This document shows, piece by piece, positions 20,198 through 31,400 of a stretch of 64,000 nucleotides of DNA. Position numbers and translations under genes: made by a program. The stretch's first letter is position 1, and every line of letters begins with the position of its first letter. The notes under the pieces were generated by a model. It was not told where the DNA came from and made no database searches. It saw only the letters and a list, made by a program, of their open reading frames with translations. Source of the DNA: Anthracocystis setariae. Taxonomy: Eukaryota > Basidiomycota > Ustilaginomycetes > Ustilaginales > Ustilaginaceae. The stretch covers positions 496,001-560,000 of the forward strand of contig CAKMXJ010000005.1 in NCBI GenBank assembly GCA_928724745.1, written 5' to 3'.

Positions 20198-21145
20198 TTA
20201 TGAGTCGAGAATGCCAGTGACGATCGAGGCGGATTCTTTGAGACGTTGGCGTCGGTCAAAGAGGTCTTTGGCTTGAGCTTGGAGTTGGATGATTTGGTCT
20301 TCTAACGTTTGCGATACGGTTGTAGATTTGTCTACTTTGTCCGACTTGTCGTCGATCGTGTTGGACTGGATTGTATCTGCAGCTTTCGTATCTATTGTTG
20401 ATGATGATACTGTCTCAGTCGTGGGCCCATCTTTGTGTTGCAATGTATTCTGCTCATTCGAACTGGGTAGGGTTTGGATCGGGATGCTAGCCAACCCATT
20501 CTTTTCCAAATACGACAGCACACTTTCGAGAGCTCCCTTAAACGAACTCGCCTTGCCGGCTACACTCCTCGTATCCGCACCCGCTGCGAACGCCGACTCG
20601 ATTGCATCGAAGAACCCATCCGCCTCTGCCTCCAACCTCGCCAACAGCGTAGTCTGCAAATGCTGCAACGCCAGAGTCAGGTATTCTGGCGAACCTTGTT
20701 GTGGAACCGGTGGTGGTCTTGGCTGTTGCATGGGCTGCATGGGCATCATTCGATTCGTATACGCTTGCGGCGGCGCCATCATGGGTATCGGAGTTACGCC
20801 AGCGTTGTAAAAGGGACTGCCTGCTTGGATGTTGGACAGGACACGGGAGCCGTGAGCGAGGGCGGCCGAGATGGGCGAGGCGGCGCTACCGGGACCTGCA
20901 GCCATGTAGGCAGGAGAGGTGGTGGAGTAGGGGGTGAAGGTTGAGATGGCGTAGGAGTCTACGGGGGCGGGGGAGAAGGCATCCGCGGGGGAAATGCCCG
21001 CAGCAGTGCCAGTGGGGCCAACGGAACGGGGACCTGCATGAGGACGCGAAGGAAGACCACCTGCTGGGAAGGGCGAATTGGTGTTTGAGACGGTGGTGGA
21101 TGTGGGTATCCTAGGCCGTTTGGACGGAGAGGGTGTGGCAGACAT
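20198..21145 (-). CDS. Unknown Pro/Ser-rich protein with C-terminal helices
   Basis: 315 residues from ATG at 21145 (MSATPSPSKRPRIP); the frame continues 22 codons upstream but only via an unlikely Cys-containing leader. Residues 1-150 are Pro/Ser/Met-rich and look disordered, with a basic SPSKRPR patch that could be a nuclear signal. Residues 152-220 look helical (SPEYLTLALQHLQTTLLARL, then FKGALESVLSYLEKNGL). The last 45 residues look like a coiled coil (LEDQIIQLQAQAKDLFDRRQ). I do not recognise the family; a subunit of a nuclear or kinetochore assembly would fit the layout but is only a guess. It is convergent with SMC1 and divergent from KRR1. Confidence 0.7.
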   Translation of the reverse strand: MSATPSPSKRPRIPTSTTVSNTNSPFPAGGLPSRPHAGPRSVGPTGTAAGISPADAFSPAPVDSYAISTFTPYSTTSPAYMAAGPGSAASPISAALAHGSRVLSNIQAGSPFYNAGVTPIPMMAPPQAYTNRMMPMQPMQQPRPPPVPQQGSPEYLTLALQHLQTTLLARLEAEADGFFDAIESAFAAGADTRSVAGKASSFKGALESVLSYLEKNGLASIPIQTLPSSNEQNTLQHKDGPTTETVSSSTIDTKAADTIQSNTIDDKSDKVDKSTTVSQTLEDQIIQLQAQAKDLFDRRQRLKESASIVTGILDS

Positions 21146-22561
<1,416 letters not shown>

Positions 22562-22600
22562 TCCCACAGTGATCTTGGCGTCATCGCCGTGACCGAACAG

Positions 22601-22603
<3 letters not shown>

Positions 22604-22650
<47 letters not shown>
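22604..22650. repeat. (AT)n followed by (TG)10 microsatellite
   Basis: About 13 AT units run directly into ten TG units, inside the 126-base gap between the convergent KRR1 and RUD3-like stop codons, so it probably sits in one or both 3' UTRs. Confidence 0.9.
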
Positions 22651-22687
22651 CTGGTGTGAAAAATTTCAACTGTGGCTGAGGGGTATT

Positions 22688-24202
22688 CTACTTTCGATTA
22701 TGACCACGGGAGAGACCAAAGTACGAGCCTAACCCACCACCACCACCGGCGGCGGCGGCGGCGGCTGGTTTGGCAGCATCGTCGTCACCATTCGCTGCTG
22801 CTGTTGGCTCGGATGGTGACGGATCAAACGAGCTTCTTGTTGGCGAAAACAATCTCGTCGATCCTGCTCCCCCTGGTGTACTGGGCGATATCACCACCCC
22901 TGCTCCTTGCTCCTCCCCGTTCTTCTTCCCCCTCTCTGCCTCGGACAGTAGGAACTCGACGAATAGATTACTGAAACTCTCATCCCCCACCACCGTCGAC
23001 ATGCCCGTTGGCGAAGTCAACGGCGCACCACTACTCGACACTTGTCGACTACTTGGCGCACCTTTACCCAAACTGGGCCTCACCGGTGTTCCGGAAGACC
23101 GTTGCAAACCCGCCGCGGCGCGCTCCTCGTCACTCCAATCCAATACGCCGGCTATGAGACTCAACATCTCGTACCGTTTTGCATCGGCCCTCGGCGTGGT
23201 GATAAATTGGATCACCAGATTCGTCACCAACCGCTTATCCACATTATTGTCGCTCTGATCGGTACGCAACCTGCGCAGCGCCTCGGTCAAATGTTCGTTC
23301 AGAATCACCGCCTCATGACGCAGTTTTCCGATCAACAGATTCTTCTCCTTGACCTGTCTCGTCAATGCTTCCGCCTGCGATGCGAGCGATTCCTTGTGCG
23401 CCAGTGTCGCCTCTGCGTTTTTAGCGCGTGTCTTGTGTTGGTGTAGTGACAATGTGAGTGTATCGAGTTGTGTGCGGTGATCGCCGAGGGCTCGCGAGAG
23501 TTCTTGCTCGTAACTCGCCTGGAACTCGCTCAGCACTGTCGATAGGTTAGCTGCGGAGGCAGCTTCGCGTTCGGCAATCGCTTTGGCATTCGCTTCGTTC
23601 GCCTGGGCGAGTTCGAGTACGTGCTGGGCATCACTGAGTCGCGTCTCGAGATCCTCCCTCTTAGCTCGCTCCTCGAGACACGCCGTCTCCCACGCAGACG
23701 CATCGAGTTTCACCCTCTCCACCAACTCGTGCAATTCCCGCTCGCGTTCCACTCTACTCGAATCACTCTCCACCGCACGTCCGCTCTCTTCCTGTGCGGC
23801 TAATGTCGAACGCAGCGTGTCGAGCTCCTTGCTCAATCGTTCCACTTCGTCATGCGATGTGACCAATTCGTTTCGAAGCGTACTGGTGTTTGAGGTGAGT
23901 TGGTCGATCTGCGTGGTGAGCGTTTCGATCTGCGTTTCGCGACGGTCGAGTTCCTCTGCATCTTGTCGAAGACGGTCGCCAAGAGTAGCACGCATCGTGG
24001 TGAGTTTCGAGAGCAAAGAGCGGTACTGTGATTCAAACGTATCGCGTTCCTCGCGAACACGCAGCAGCTCAGTGCGCACTTGAGCTTCCGACATGGTATC
24101 GATCTCGATCCAACCCGCATCTTCAGCATCTGATGCGGACGATCGGTCGTCACTATGCGCTTTGCCATTCGTAGCACGAGGGTCGGTAGCTGCGTCCGAC
24201 AT
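22688..24202 (-). CDS. RUD3: RUD3-like golgin with GRAB (Arf-binding) domain
   Basis: 504-residue coiled-coil protein of the cis-Golgi matrix, recruited by Arf1. ATG at 24202 (MSDAATDPRATNG) follows a G/C-rich leader. An acidic N-terminus (DAEDAGWIEIDTMSEAQVRT) precedes about 270 residues of continuous coiled coil. The GRAB signature is then seen in two blocks: EKNLLIGKLRHEAVILNEHL with TEALRRLR, and NNVDKRLVTNLVIQFITTPR followed by RYEMLSLIAGVLDWSDEER. The tail is Pro/Gly/Ala-rich. The GRAB block is the basis for calling it Rud3 rather than another golgin. Confidence 0.88.
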   Translation of the reverse strand: MSDAATDPRATNGKAHSDDRSSASDAEDAGWIEIDTMSEAQVRTELLRVREERDTFESQYRSLLSKLTTMRATLGDRLRQDAEELDRRETQIETLTTQIDQLTSNTSTLRNELVTSHDEVERLSKELDTLRSTLAAQEESGRAVESDSSRVERERELHELVERVKLDASAWETACLEERAKREDLETRLSDAQHVLELAQANEANAKAIAEREAASAANLSTVLSEFQASYEQELSRALGDHRTQLDTLTLSLHQHKTRAKNAEATLAHKESLASQAEALTRQVKEKNLLIGKLRHEAVILNEHLTEALRRLRTDQSDNNVDKRLVTNLVIQFITTPRADAKRYEMLSLIAGVLDWSDEERAAAGLQRSSGTPVRPSLGKGAPSSRQVSSSGAPLTSPTGMSTVVGDESFSNLFVEFLLSEAERGKKNGEEQGAGVVISPSTPGGAGSTRLFSPTRSSFDPSPSEPTAAANGDDDAAKPAAAAAAGGGGGLGSYFGLSRGHNRK

Positions 24203-24689
24203 TTTGCAGGTACGGTGAATTCGGGGGCGGGGGCGGGGGCGGGGGGGATGGGGGTCTATAGCGAGGAACAGAGCATTTTGTGCACCCCCGGGTTTGACGG
24301 TTGGTTGCTGAAACGATCGCTGCGTTTGCGTCGATGTCAAGGTCAAGTGTGTGTATGGAAGGGGCAAGAGGGTTGCGAGGTTGAGCGTCACGAATTGGCG
24401 CGTTTTCTGACGAAAGCCTCGACCGCTTATTAATATTGTTCGGGTCTCTGTTGTGTGTGCGTCTCTCTCTCTCTCTCCATGCCTCTACAAATCGCCGATT
24501 CCCAACCTCCGATCCTGCACCCATCTCTCGCCACCGCCCATCACCGCCTGCTCGTACAAAGTCAATCCACACACAAACCACACTTGACACCCGCCGAACC
24601 TAGACACAAGAAACTTGAAAACTTGGAACCAAATTGCAACCAAAGAAAGAAAGAAAGATGACAAGCTACTTGAACAGAACTACATCAAC
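24203..24689. promoter_or_regulatory. RUD3 upstream region / ILV2 3' side
   Basis: 487 bases upstream of the RUD3-like gene and beyond the ILV2 stop. The distinct feature is the G-rich tract listed separately. There is also a short (CT)n at 24461-24477 and a CAAAGAAAGAAAGAAAG repeat near 24641. Confidence 0.5.
24223..24254 (+). repeat. G-rich tract, (GGGGGC)3 GGGGGGG AT GGGGG
   Basis: Five G-runs of 5-7 separated by single C or AT. It fits the G-quadruplex pattern and lies 20-50 bases upstream of the RUD3 ATG, in the non-template (C-rich) leader orientation for that gene. Confidence 0.85.
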
Positions 24690-26942
24690 CTACATATTCC
24701 GCTTAGGAACAGGCTTGAGACTGGGATGCACAATCAGCTCGTGCAAACCCGCATTAGCCGGGCAGAAAGGATACACATGCTCGTTCTTGGTGATCCTCGC
24801 CTCAAACAGGATTGGCTTGTTGTTGTCATACTCGACAAACTCCTTCATCTTGGCCGGCAACTCGTCGACGCTATCGCACCTGATAGCCTTGACGCCCATC
24901 GCCTCGGCGAGCTTGACAAAGTCCGGATTGTGCATCTCGGTATGCGAGTACCTCTTCTCGTAAAACAGATCCTGCCACTGAACCACCATTCCCTGGAACT
25001 CATTATTGAGCACCAGCACCTTGACTCCGATGTTGTACTGCGCGGCGGTAGCGAGCTCCATCGCGGTCATCGAAAACGAAGCATCGCCGTCGATATCCAC
25101 CACAATCTTCTCGGGCGCAGCCACCTTGGCACCGATGCACGATGGCAGACCAAATCCCATGGTGCCCAGACCACCGGACGAAACCCACGTGCGCGGGTGA
25201 CGCCAGCGGTAATGCTGAGCAGCCCACATCTGATGCTGTCCCACCCCGGTCGCAATGATCACGTTCTCCTTCTGATCCGCCACCGCCGCATCCAGCGCCT
25301 CGATCACCTCCTGCGGCTTCATCAGCTCGCCTTTCTTGCTCGGTTCGTACGTGAAAGGGTAAGCCTGCTTCCAGCTCTTGATCAGCTCATGCCATTCGGT
25401 TCTATCCTGCGTCTGACCCTCAAGGTAAGCCATCAGCTTTCCGAGGTTCGACACAACATCGCCCTCGATCGCGCACGTCGCTTGAACCACCTTGTTGATG
25501 TTCTTAGGCATCACCTCAAAGTGAATGATACCACCCCGACCCTCGAGCGCCGCCGCCCTGGCGTGAGGAGCAAACTTGTCGATCTTGCCCGTCACACGGT
25601 CATCGAATCGGGCACCCAGCGCGATGATCAGATCGGCATCCTGCATAGCAAGATTGGCATACGCAGAGCCATGCATACCCAGCATGTGCAGCGACAGAGG
25701 GTCGAGCTCATCGAACGCACCCAGACCTTGCAGCGTGGTGGTCACGGGAATGTTGTGCTCCTTGGCGAGCTTGGCGAGAAGCTTGGGACCGTCGGGGGAC
25801 GAGAGGATCCCTTGACCAGCGTAGATGATGGGACGCTTGGCCATGCCGATAAGCCGAGCAGCTTTCTCGAGCTCGTAGGTGAGGACGTCCTGCTCGGAAG
25901 AACGGTTGTTTGCGGGCTGGAAGGCAGCACGACGGTTGCTGCGTGCAACCTGACGACTGGGCAGGCTGGTGATCATGTTGGGCTGTGTCTGGCTGTAAGG
26001 GATAGCCTGGCGCAGGATACCAGCCGTGACGTCCTTGGGCAGATCGACGAGAACCGGCCCGGGACGGCCGGACGTGGCGATTTTGAACGCCTCGTTGATG
26101 CGACGAGGCAGCTCGGCGATATCCTTGACCATGACGTTCCACTTTGTGCACGATCGAGAAATGCCAACCACATCGGCCTCCTGGAAAGCATCGGAACCGA
26201 TGGCAGAAGTGGCGACCTGACCGCAGAAGACGACGAGCGGAGTACCGTCGCTCATGGCATCCTGCATCGGCGTGATGACATTGGTGGCACCGGGACCCGA
26301 AGTGACGAGAATGACACCGGGCTTGCCAGTGACGCGGGCGTAACCTTCGGCCATGTGACCGGCACCATCCTCTCTCCTGGGCAGCACAAAGTCAAAGTGC
26401 TTCGAGTTGTAGATGGCATCGAAAACGGGCAGAATGGCACCACCGGGGTAACCAAAGACATGTTTGACATCATGCCTGAGCATCATCTCGTGGAAGATGG
26501 CACCACCGCTCATACCGACAAACGACTCGTCGAGGGCATTTGTGTCGTACTTCTTGAAGAGCGGGGCGATATTTTGGGGCGACTGCTGAAACGCCGGGCT
26601 TGGCTCGGGACGAACAGCGGTCTGGGGGGCGGCAGCAGCAGCAGCAGCGGCTTGCTGGTTTGTCTGGTTGGTGGAGATGTACCTTGTAAGAGCGAGTTGG
26701 GTGCGTTGAGATCTTGCCAAGGCTGCGGAACGCGGGAGGTTGTTTGTCGCGGTGGAGAAGGCACGGGTGGCGTGCGGTGTGGAGGAAGCGTACGAAGTAG
26801 ATGCAGCGGCGGAGGCGACGACGTTGGAAGTCGAAGCAGCAGCAGACGCAGAGGAGGAGGAGGAGGAGGAGGAGGAGAATCTGGACGCCGCCTGGAAGAC
26901 GTGTCGTTGTTGGCGTGCGAATTGCACAGCGAAGCTCGTCAT
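24690..26942 (-). CDS. ILV2: Acetolactate synthase catalytic subunit, mitochondrial
   Basis: 750-residue ThDP-dependent enzyme making acetolactate or acetohydroxybutyrate, the first common step of Val/Leu/Ile synthesis. ATG at 26942 gives MTSFAVQFARQQRHVFQAAS, an Arg/Ser/Ala-rich mitochondrial presequence with long Ser and Ala runs encoded by GGA and GCA repeats (sense-strand complement). The catalytic core starts near GGAIFHEMMLRHDVKHVFGY. The cofactor-activating Glu is residue 191, but its neighbourhood reads LPRREDGAGHM instead of the usual HEQ. The position equal to yeast Pro192 is Ala244 (GQVATSAIG). The ThDP motif (DIDGDASFSMTAMELATA ... LNN) is intact, as is the herbicide-contact Trp in MVVQWQDLFYEKRYSHT. 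A regulatory subunit gene is not in the window. Divergent from COG8. Confidence 0.96.
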   Translation of the reverse strand: MTSFAVQFARQQRHVFQAASRFSSSSSSSSSASAAASTSNVVASAAASTSYASSTPHATRAFSTATNNLPRSAALARSQRTQLALTRYISTNQTNQQAAAAAAAAPQTAVRPEPSPAFQQSPQNIAPLFKKYDTNALDESFVGMSGGAIFHEMMLRHDVKHVFGYPGGAILPVFDAIYNSKHFDFVLPRREDGAGHMAEGYARVTGKPGVILVTSGPGATNVITPMQDAMSDGTPLVVFCGQVATSAIGSDAFQEADVVGISRSCTKWNVMVKDIAELPRRINEAFKIATSGRPGPVLVDLPKDVTAGILRQAIPYSQTQPNMITSLPSRQVARSNRRAAFQPANNRSSEQDVLTYELEKAARLIGMAKRPIIYAGQGILSSPDGPKLLAKLAKEHNIPVTTTLQGLGAFDELDPLSLHMLGMHGSAYANLAMQDADLIIALGARFDDRVTGKIDKFAPHARAAALEGRGGIIHFEVMPKNINKVVQATCAIEGDVVSNLGKLMAYLEGQTQDRTEWHELIKSWKQAYPFTYEPSKKGELMKPQEVIEALDAAVADQKENVIIATGVGQHQMWAAQHYRWRHPRTWVSSGGLGTMGFGLPSCIGAKVAAPEKIVVDIDGDASFSMTAMELATAAQYNIGVKVLVLNNEFQGMVVQWQDLFYEKRYSHTEMHNPDFVKLAEAMGVKAIRCDSVDELPAKMKEFVEYDNNKPILFEARITKNEHVYPFCPANAGLHELIVHPSLKPVPKRNM

Positions 26943-27294
26943 GTTGATCTTGCGGCAGATGTGGATTGGTTGCAGGTAGCTAGAAGCTAATGCTTTTGGT
27001 GGTGGCAACGACGACGAGCTGGATGAGGCCACAGAGAGTTGGTTGGTAGCGCGAGGAGTGGGTGATCTAGAAAGACCTTTTTTTTTCTTGAGCTGGTGAG
27101 TGGAAGGGATGTTCAACCTAGTAGAGGTGAGCAGGGGGTGGTTGCGATGATGGGGAAAGAGAGAGCCGCGGTAAAAGTCAGCGCGAGACTAGCAATGTTA
27201 TAGATGAATCGCGGGGTTGAGGTGAGAAGGAAGCGTCTGTGTGGTTTGTGGCTGATTGGACGAGGAACAGTGAAAGAATGAATGAATGAGTGAA

Positions 27295-27308
27295 TGAGTC
27301 GGTGACTC
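27295..27308. promoter_or_regulatory. Possible Gcn4/Cpc1-like binding site upstream of ILV2
   Basis: TGAGTCGGTGACTC contains two TGASTC cores as an inverted repeat, about 355 bases before the ILV2 ATG. General amino-acid control factors of fungi bind TGASTCA. The match is partial (each core lacks the final A), so this is a candidate only. Confidence 0.3.
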
Positions 27309-27856
27309 GGCGGGCCAAGAAGGCTTTGCAGTGTAGTACAGTAGTAGTAGTCGAGGTTTCTAGACCCACCACCGCTCAATTGTGGAAAGGTGCATTTTTT
27401 GACATTTTTCCGCGCATTTAACCCGTTGCCACCCTTGCAATGAAGCACAGATTTGTAAGTACAGTATTCGACTACTGTACTTTTCGACTTGGTTAGCAAA
27501 ATCATTATACTGTACTGTATTTGAAATTGTATTCGGTTGGCTCACCGTGAAAGGCAATTTTTTGAAGCGTGGCGCTGCTGCTGTACCAAACAAGATGACT
27601 CGAGCAAATCAAGTGCCAAACTGCTACCTAATGCCTAGAGAGGCCCTTCCTTTCGACTCGATCTCATGCCAGCCACAAATCAATACAGAACAGAACAGTA
27701 CTGCATTGCATTGCAATCGGCCGTACCGAGCCAAGTTTACCCCGCTTTGAGAACAACAGAGAGGTGCCACTCATTCCGATCCACTGGTTTCGCTACCTCA
27801 CAGCAGTGTACAGTATTGTACCCGTGAAATGGTCATACGCGTCTTCCATATTAGTA

Positions 27857-28002
27857 GTATACTACAGTTCAGTACAGTACAGTATTGTACAGTATACTTT
27901 CAGGGCAAGAGAACAGCTACAAATGAAGCTGATTGGCCCTTGTTGTATCTCCTCGCCGGTGCAAGTATCTGAACCGGTACGGTACGGTACAGTACAGTAC
28001 AG
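27857..28002. repeat. Cluster of TACAGTAC / GGTACGGTAC palindromic repeats
   Basis: Two dense groups, 27857-27897 and 27976-28002, of overlapping CAGTA and CGGTA units around GTAC cores. Similar shorter copies occur in other intergenic regions of the window. Confidence 0.7.
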
Positions 28003-28465
28003 AAGACCGGTTGGAGATGCATCAGTGTCAAGATGAATCCCAGATTTCTGATTGGTTGCGCACTACACGATGCATTCACTTTGATCACAAGAGCGCTAGA
28101 TTATCTGCGCCGCCGTCTGGTTCCAGTCTGATCTGATTGGCTCGGCTCGGCTGGAGTGGACACGAGCTCTTCCGGCCTCTCAAGTGTGTCCCTTGCCTTT
28201 TCGCCGGTTGCCATGTACTGAATTTGGATTCTTGTCGTTGGCAGCGAATCTCGCCCTAACATTGCTGCGAATTTCTTCGTACAAACCTTCCAATTGCACC
28301 GTGCGTCCTCCGCGTTCAAGTCTCGGGAATCGGGCCAACACTTTTCGGGCTCGCTGATCAGGGTCGATCCGCTGGACAACTAAGCACCAAACTTTGATAC
28401 ATCGACTCTCATACTCACTCGTCCGATCTTGGCAAGTGGAGTTGGTAGAAGTCCCTTTCACCAAC

Positions 28466-31400
28466 ATGTCGGACTCAACGTTGGCGGACACTGACGCCGC
28501 AAACTCACTTCAACTACTCATTCACCACGCCGCAGTCGCCTCAGAAGCACCCCTTTCAACCGAAGCTCTCTCCGACAAGCACGTATCTTCCTACATCCGC
28601 TCACTTTCCAACTTTAGTCTCGCAGAACTACGACAACAACCAATACAGCTTCATTCCAAGTCAGAGGCTTTGCATCAACAGCTTTCGGAGCTCTGCCTAT
28701 CTCAAACCGATGCTTTCATCCACATCCATCAAGCAGAACAGCAGTTCGCGCCCTCCCTCACTGGCCTCTCAACACATCTCGAGCATCTCATCAACAATAC
28801 CTTGCCCCATCTTCAACATGCCACCGATGCCTTCCTTACTGCAAGTCAACCCGTACTCGAAGAACGAAATGTCGTGCACAACATTGCAGACCAGTACGAT
28901 AGGGGGAATCTGTCCGATCTACTCGAGATCCCACCTCTCGTTTACACTTGTGTCAAGGCCGGACATCATCCTGAGGCGATTCAGCTCACAGAGCATCTCA
29001 TTGGCCTACTCAAGCGCTCCCACGATGCAGATTACCAACAAGACTCATCCGTGAAACACGGTCAGCACAGCACCTATCTTTCCCTGCTCATCGAGACTCT
29101 CTCTCACCTCGCCGTCATCAAGTCCGATCTCATCGCGAGCTTTTCCAAGGTCGGCCTGAAGCTTCCAGCAGCTCGCAAGTCCGTCACAACTCTCCGTCGG
29201 CTCAGCTCAGTCCAATCGCAGTTGCCGCAGGTCCCACGCTGGTCCCAAGTCCTAGCGTCTCCACATGCCCGCAGCCTTGTTCCCGAGCTTGGCCTCAGCG
29301 AGAATCAACTCTGTCTCGCATTTCTCAAAGCCCGCACCCGCTCCTTCCATTCAGTGTTGGAATCGATGGGCTCACCCTCCTCCTCCTTCTCTAGCGAGGC
29401 CTATCTGCGTCGATACGTCGATCTCTGGAGGGACGAAATGACCGATACTCTGGCCATGGCTTTCCCGCTCTTCATCGATGACTCTAGTTCATCTTCCAAC
29501 AGTAAAGATGTCAATCCTGAGTCAGTCTTGGTCACTCCAGCCTACCTCATTTCCTCCTTCGCCACATCCGCGTCCAACCAACTGCGCGACACAGTAACAA
29601 CGCAGCTCGTAGCAGCATCCCAACGCATCCGTTCCTCGTCCGAGCCGTCCGCCGCCCTCGAAACGCTGGCAGAAACATACAGCAACCTTCACACTCAACT
29701 CAGCTACGCCTCGGCCGCGCTCTCGCGCTTCGGGTTTGACTTTGGAAAGCTTCTCTTCGCTCCCAACGCTGGCGTCTCTAACACTTGGTTGAGCGCCATC
29801 GAGTCTGCGTGGCTGAACGCCGTTTCAGCATCGCTCGATGCTGCCGTTTCGCAGCTGCATGATCAGTTGGATCAATACAACGCCGCACATGCCTCGTTGC
29901 CGTCATCGTGGCTTTTGTCTGCACAGCTGTCGTCGAGCTCGCTCAAGGAGTTGTACACTGTGACCAAGACGAACACGGATGAATCGGCGGCGTACAGCGA
30001 TTATTCGCGGCCCAACATCGAATTGGTTGACTATCCTCCGTTTGGTAAGCTGCTCAACCGCATGCTGGCGTGGATCAATGCGTTGCAGTTGTTCGCGCCG
30101 GTGTCGATTGCATCAGCGGTGGTGGAGAAACTTGATGGTCACTTTGCGCGCCTCACTGATCGCTTGCTTACCGACCTACCGCAGATCATCACCAAAATCG
30201 ACCATGTAACAAATGCTCCTTTGGATGATGACGCGATAAGTCTGTTGCAATATGTGGACGATCAGGATGCCAAGAATGCAATCCAGGTCGAGCTTGTGCA
30301 AGATAGGCAGACCGTGATTGTTGGCAAGGTGCTCAAGATGTACCACGCCTCCGTCGTGCTTTGGACGATGCAAGTTGTCCGAGGTCAAGTTTTCGATCTT
30401 TCCGATCAAGTGGTTGCAGAGCAAGCGCAACAAGCATGGCGCAAGGTTCGAGAGTGGATCGATGTAGCTACGGCTCGCATCGTCCAAAATAACAAGCAGA
30501 GGAAGCAAGACGCAGAGAAGAGGAAGAACGAGGTAGAGGCAGCCTCAAGGAGGAAGAGGGAGGAGGAGGAGGAAGAGGCGAGATTGAAGTTGGAGCAAGA
30601 ATCAAGACGTAAGGCCGAAGAGGAAGCTCGACTCAAGGCTGAGGTGGAAGCAAGACTCAAAGCGGAAGAGGAAGCAAGACTTAAGACTGAAGAGGAAGCC
30701 AGAGTCAAAGCTGAGGAGGAGGCAAAGGCAAAGGCAAAGGCTGAAGCGGAAGAGAAGGCTAGGATCAAAGCTGAGGAAGACGCCCGTAAAGCCGCGAAAG
30801 AGGAAGCCCGAGCCAAGGCAGAAGCAGAAGCGGCTGCGGAAGCCAAAGCCAAAGCCGAAGCCGAAGCCGAGGTTGCAGCTCAGCTGAGTGCCGATCAGGA
30901 GCAAGCGGAGGTTGCCAATCGTGAGGACCAAGATGAAGCCAAGGACAAGGCTGAAGCCGAAGATCTTTTCAAGAAGCAAGCTGAAGATGCTGCAGAGGTT
31001 AAAGAAGAGACATCGGTCGAACAACAGACAAAGGCTCAGGAACAACAAGCGGGTCCAAGCGCATCGCAGAAGAAATTCAATCTGGCAGAGAAGCTTCGTC
31101 TGCGCAAGGAGGAAAGAGATAGGGCTGCGGCAGCAGCAGCAGCAGCAGCAGCGTCCTCCGCTGTGGCTACATCTGATGCGTCCACGGAAACGAGCACGAC
31201 CGCCGAGGCAAAGCAAAAGACGCCAACTGACGGAGACCCTGTTGAGGCCGAGCAAGACAGCAAGAAGGCGAAGGGAGGAGCTGAGATTGAAGCGGATCAG
31301 AAGTCATCCAAGGAAGAAACCGATACGGCTCAAGAGGAGGCCGGCGCGTTCAAGGACGGTGAGGTAGATGACGACGAAGCTCAAGCCGACGACGACGATG

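Larger units (their letters stand above)
26943..28465. promoter_or_regulatory. Divergent promoter region, ILV2 / COG8
   Basis: 1.5 kb with no supported gene. It holds an inverted GAGTC/GACTC pair at 27295-27308 and many TACAGTAC-type palindromes (27330-28002). No long ORF or RNA gene was recognised. Confidence 0.5.

Noticed and set aside
24615..26990. 791-codon open frame on the plus strand across the whole ILV2 gene
   Set aside because: It is the exact antisense of a well-conserved enzyme, and its translation has no family-like motifs. GC-rich codon use commonly leaves such antisense frames open.
27857..28002. CRISPR-like or transposon terminal repeats suggested by the palindromic arrays
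   Set aside because: Units are 4-8 bases and overlapping, with no spacers of constant length and no associated ORF; the genome is eukaryotic.
30602..31255. 217-codon minus-strand frame opposite the COG8 tail
   Set aside because: Arises from the repetitive Glu/Ala/Lys codons of the tail; its Leu/Phe/Gly-rich translation is an artefact.
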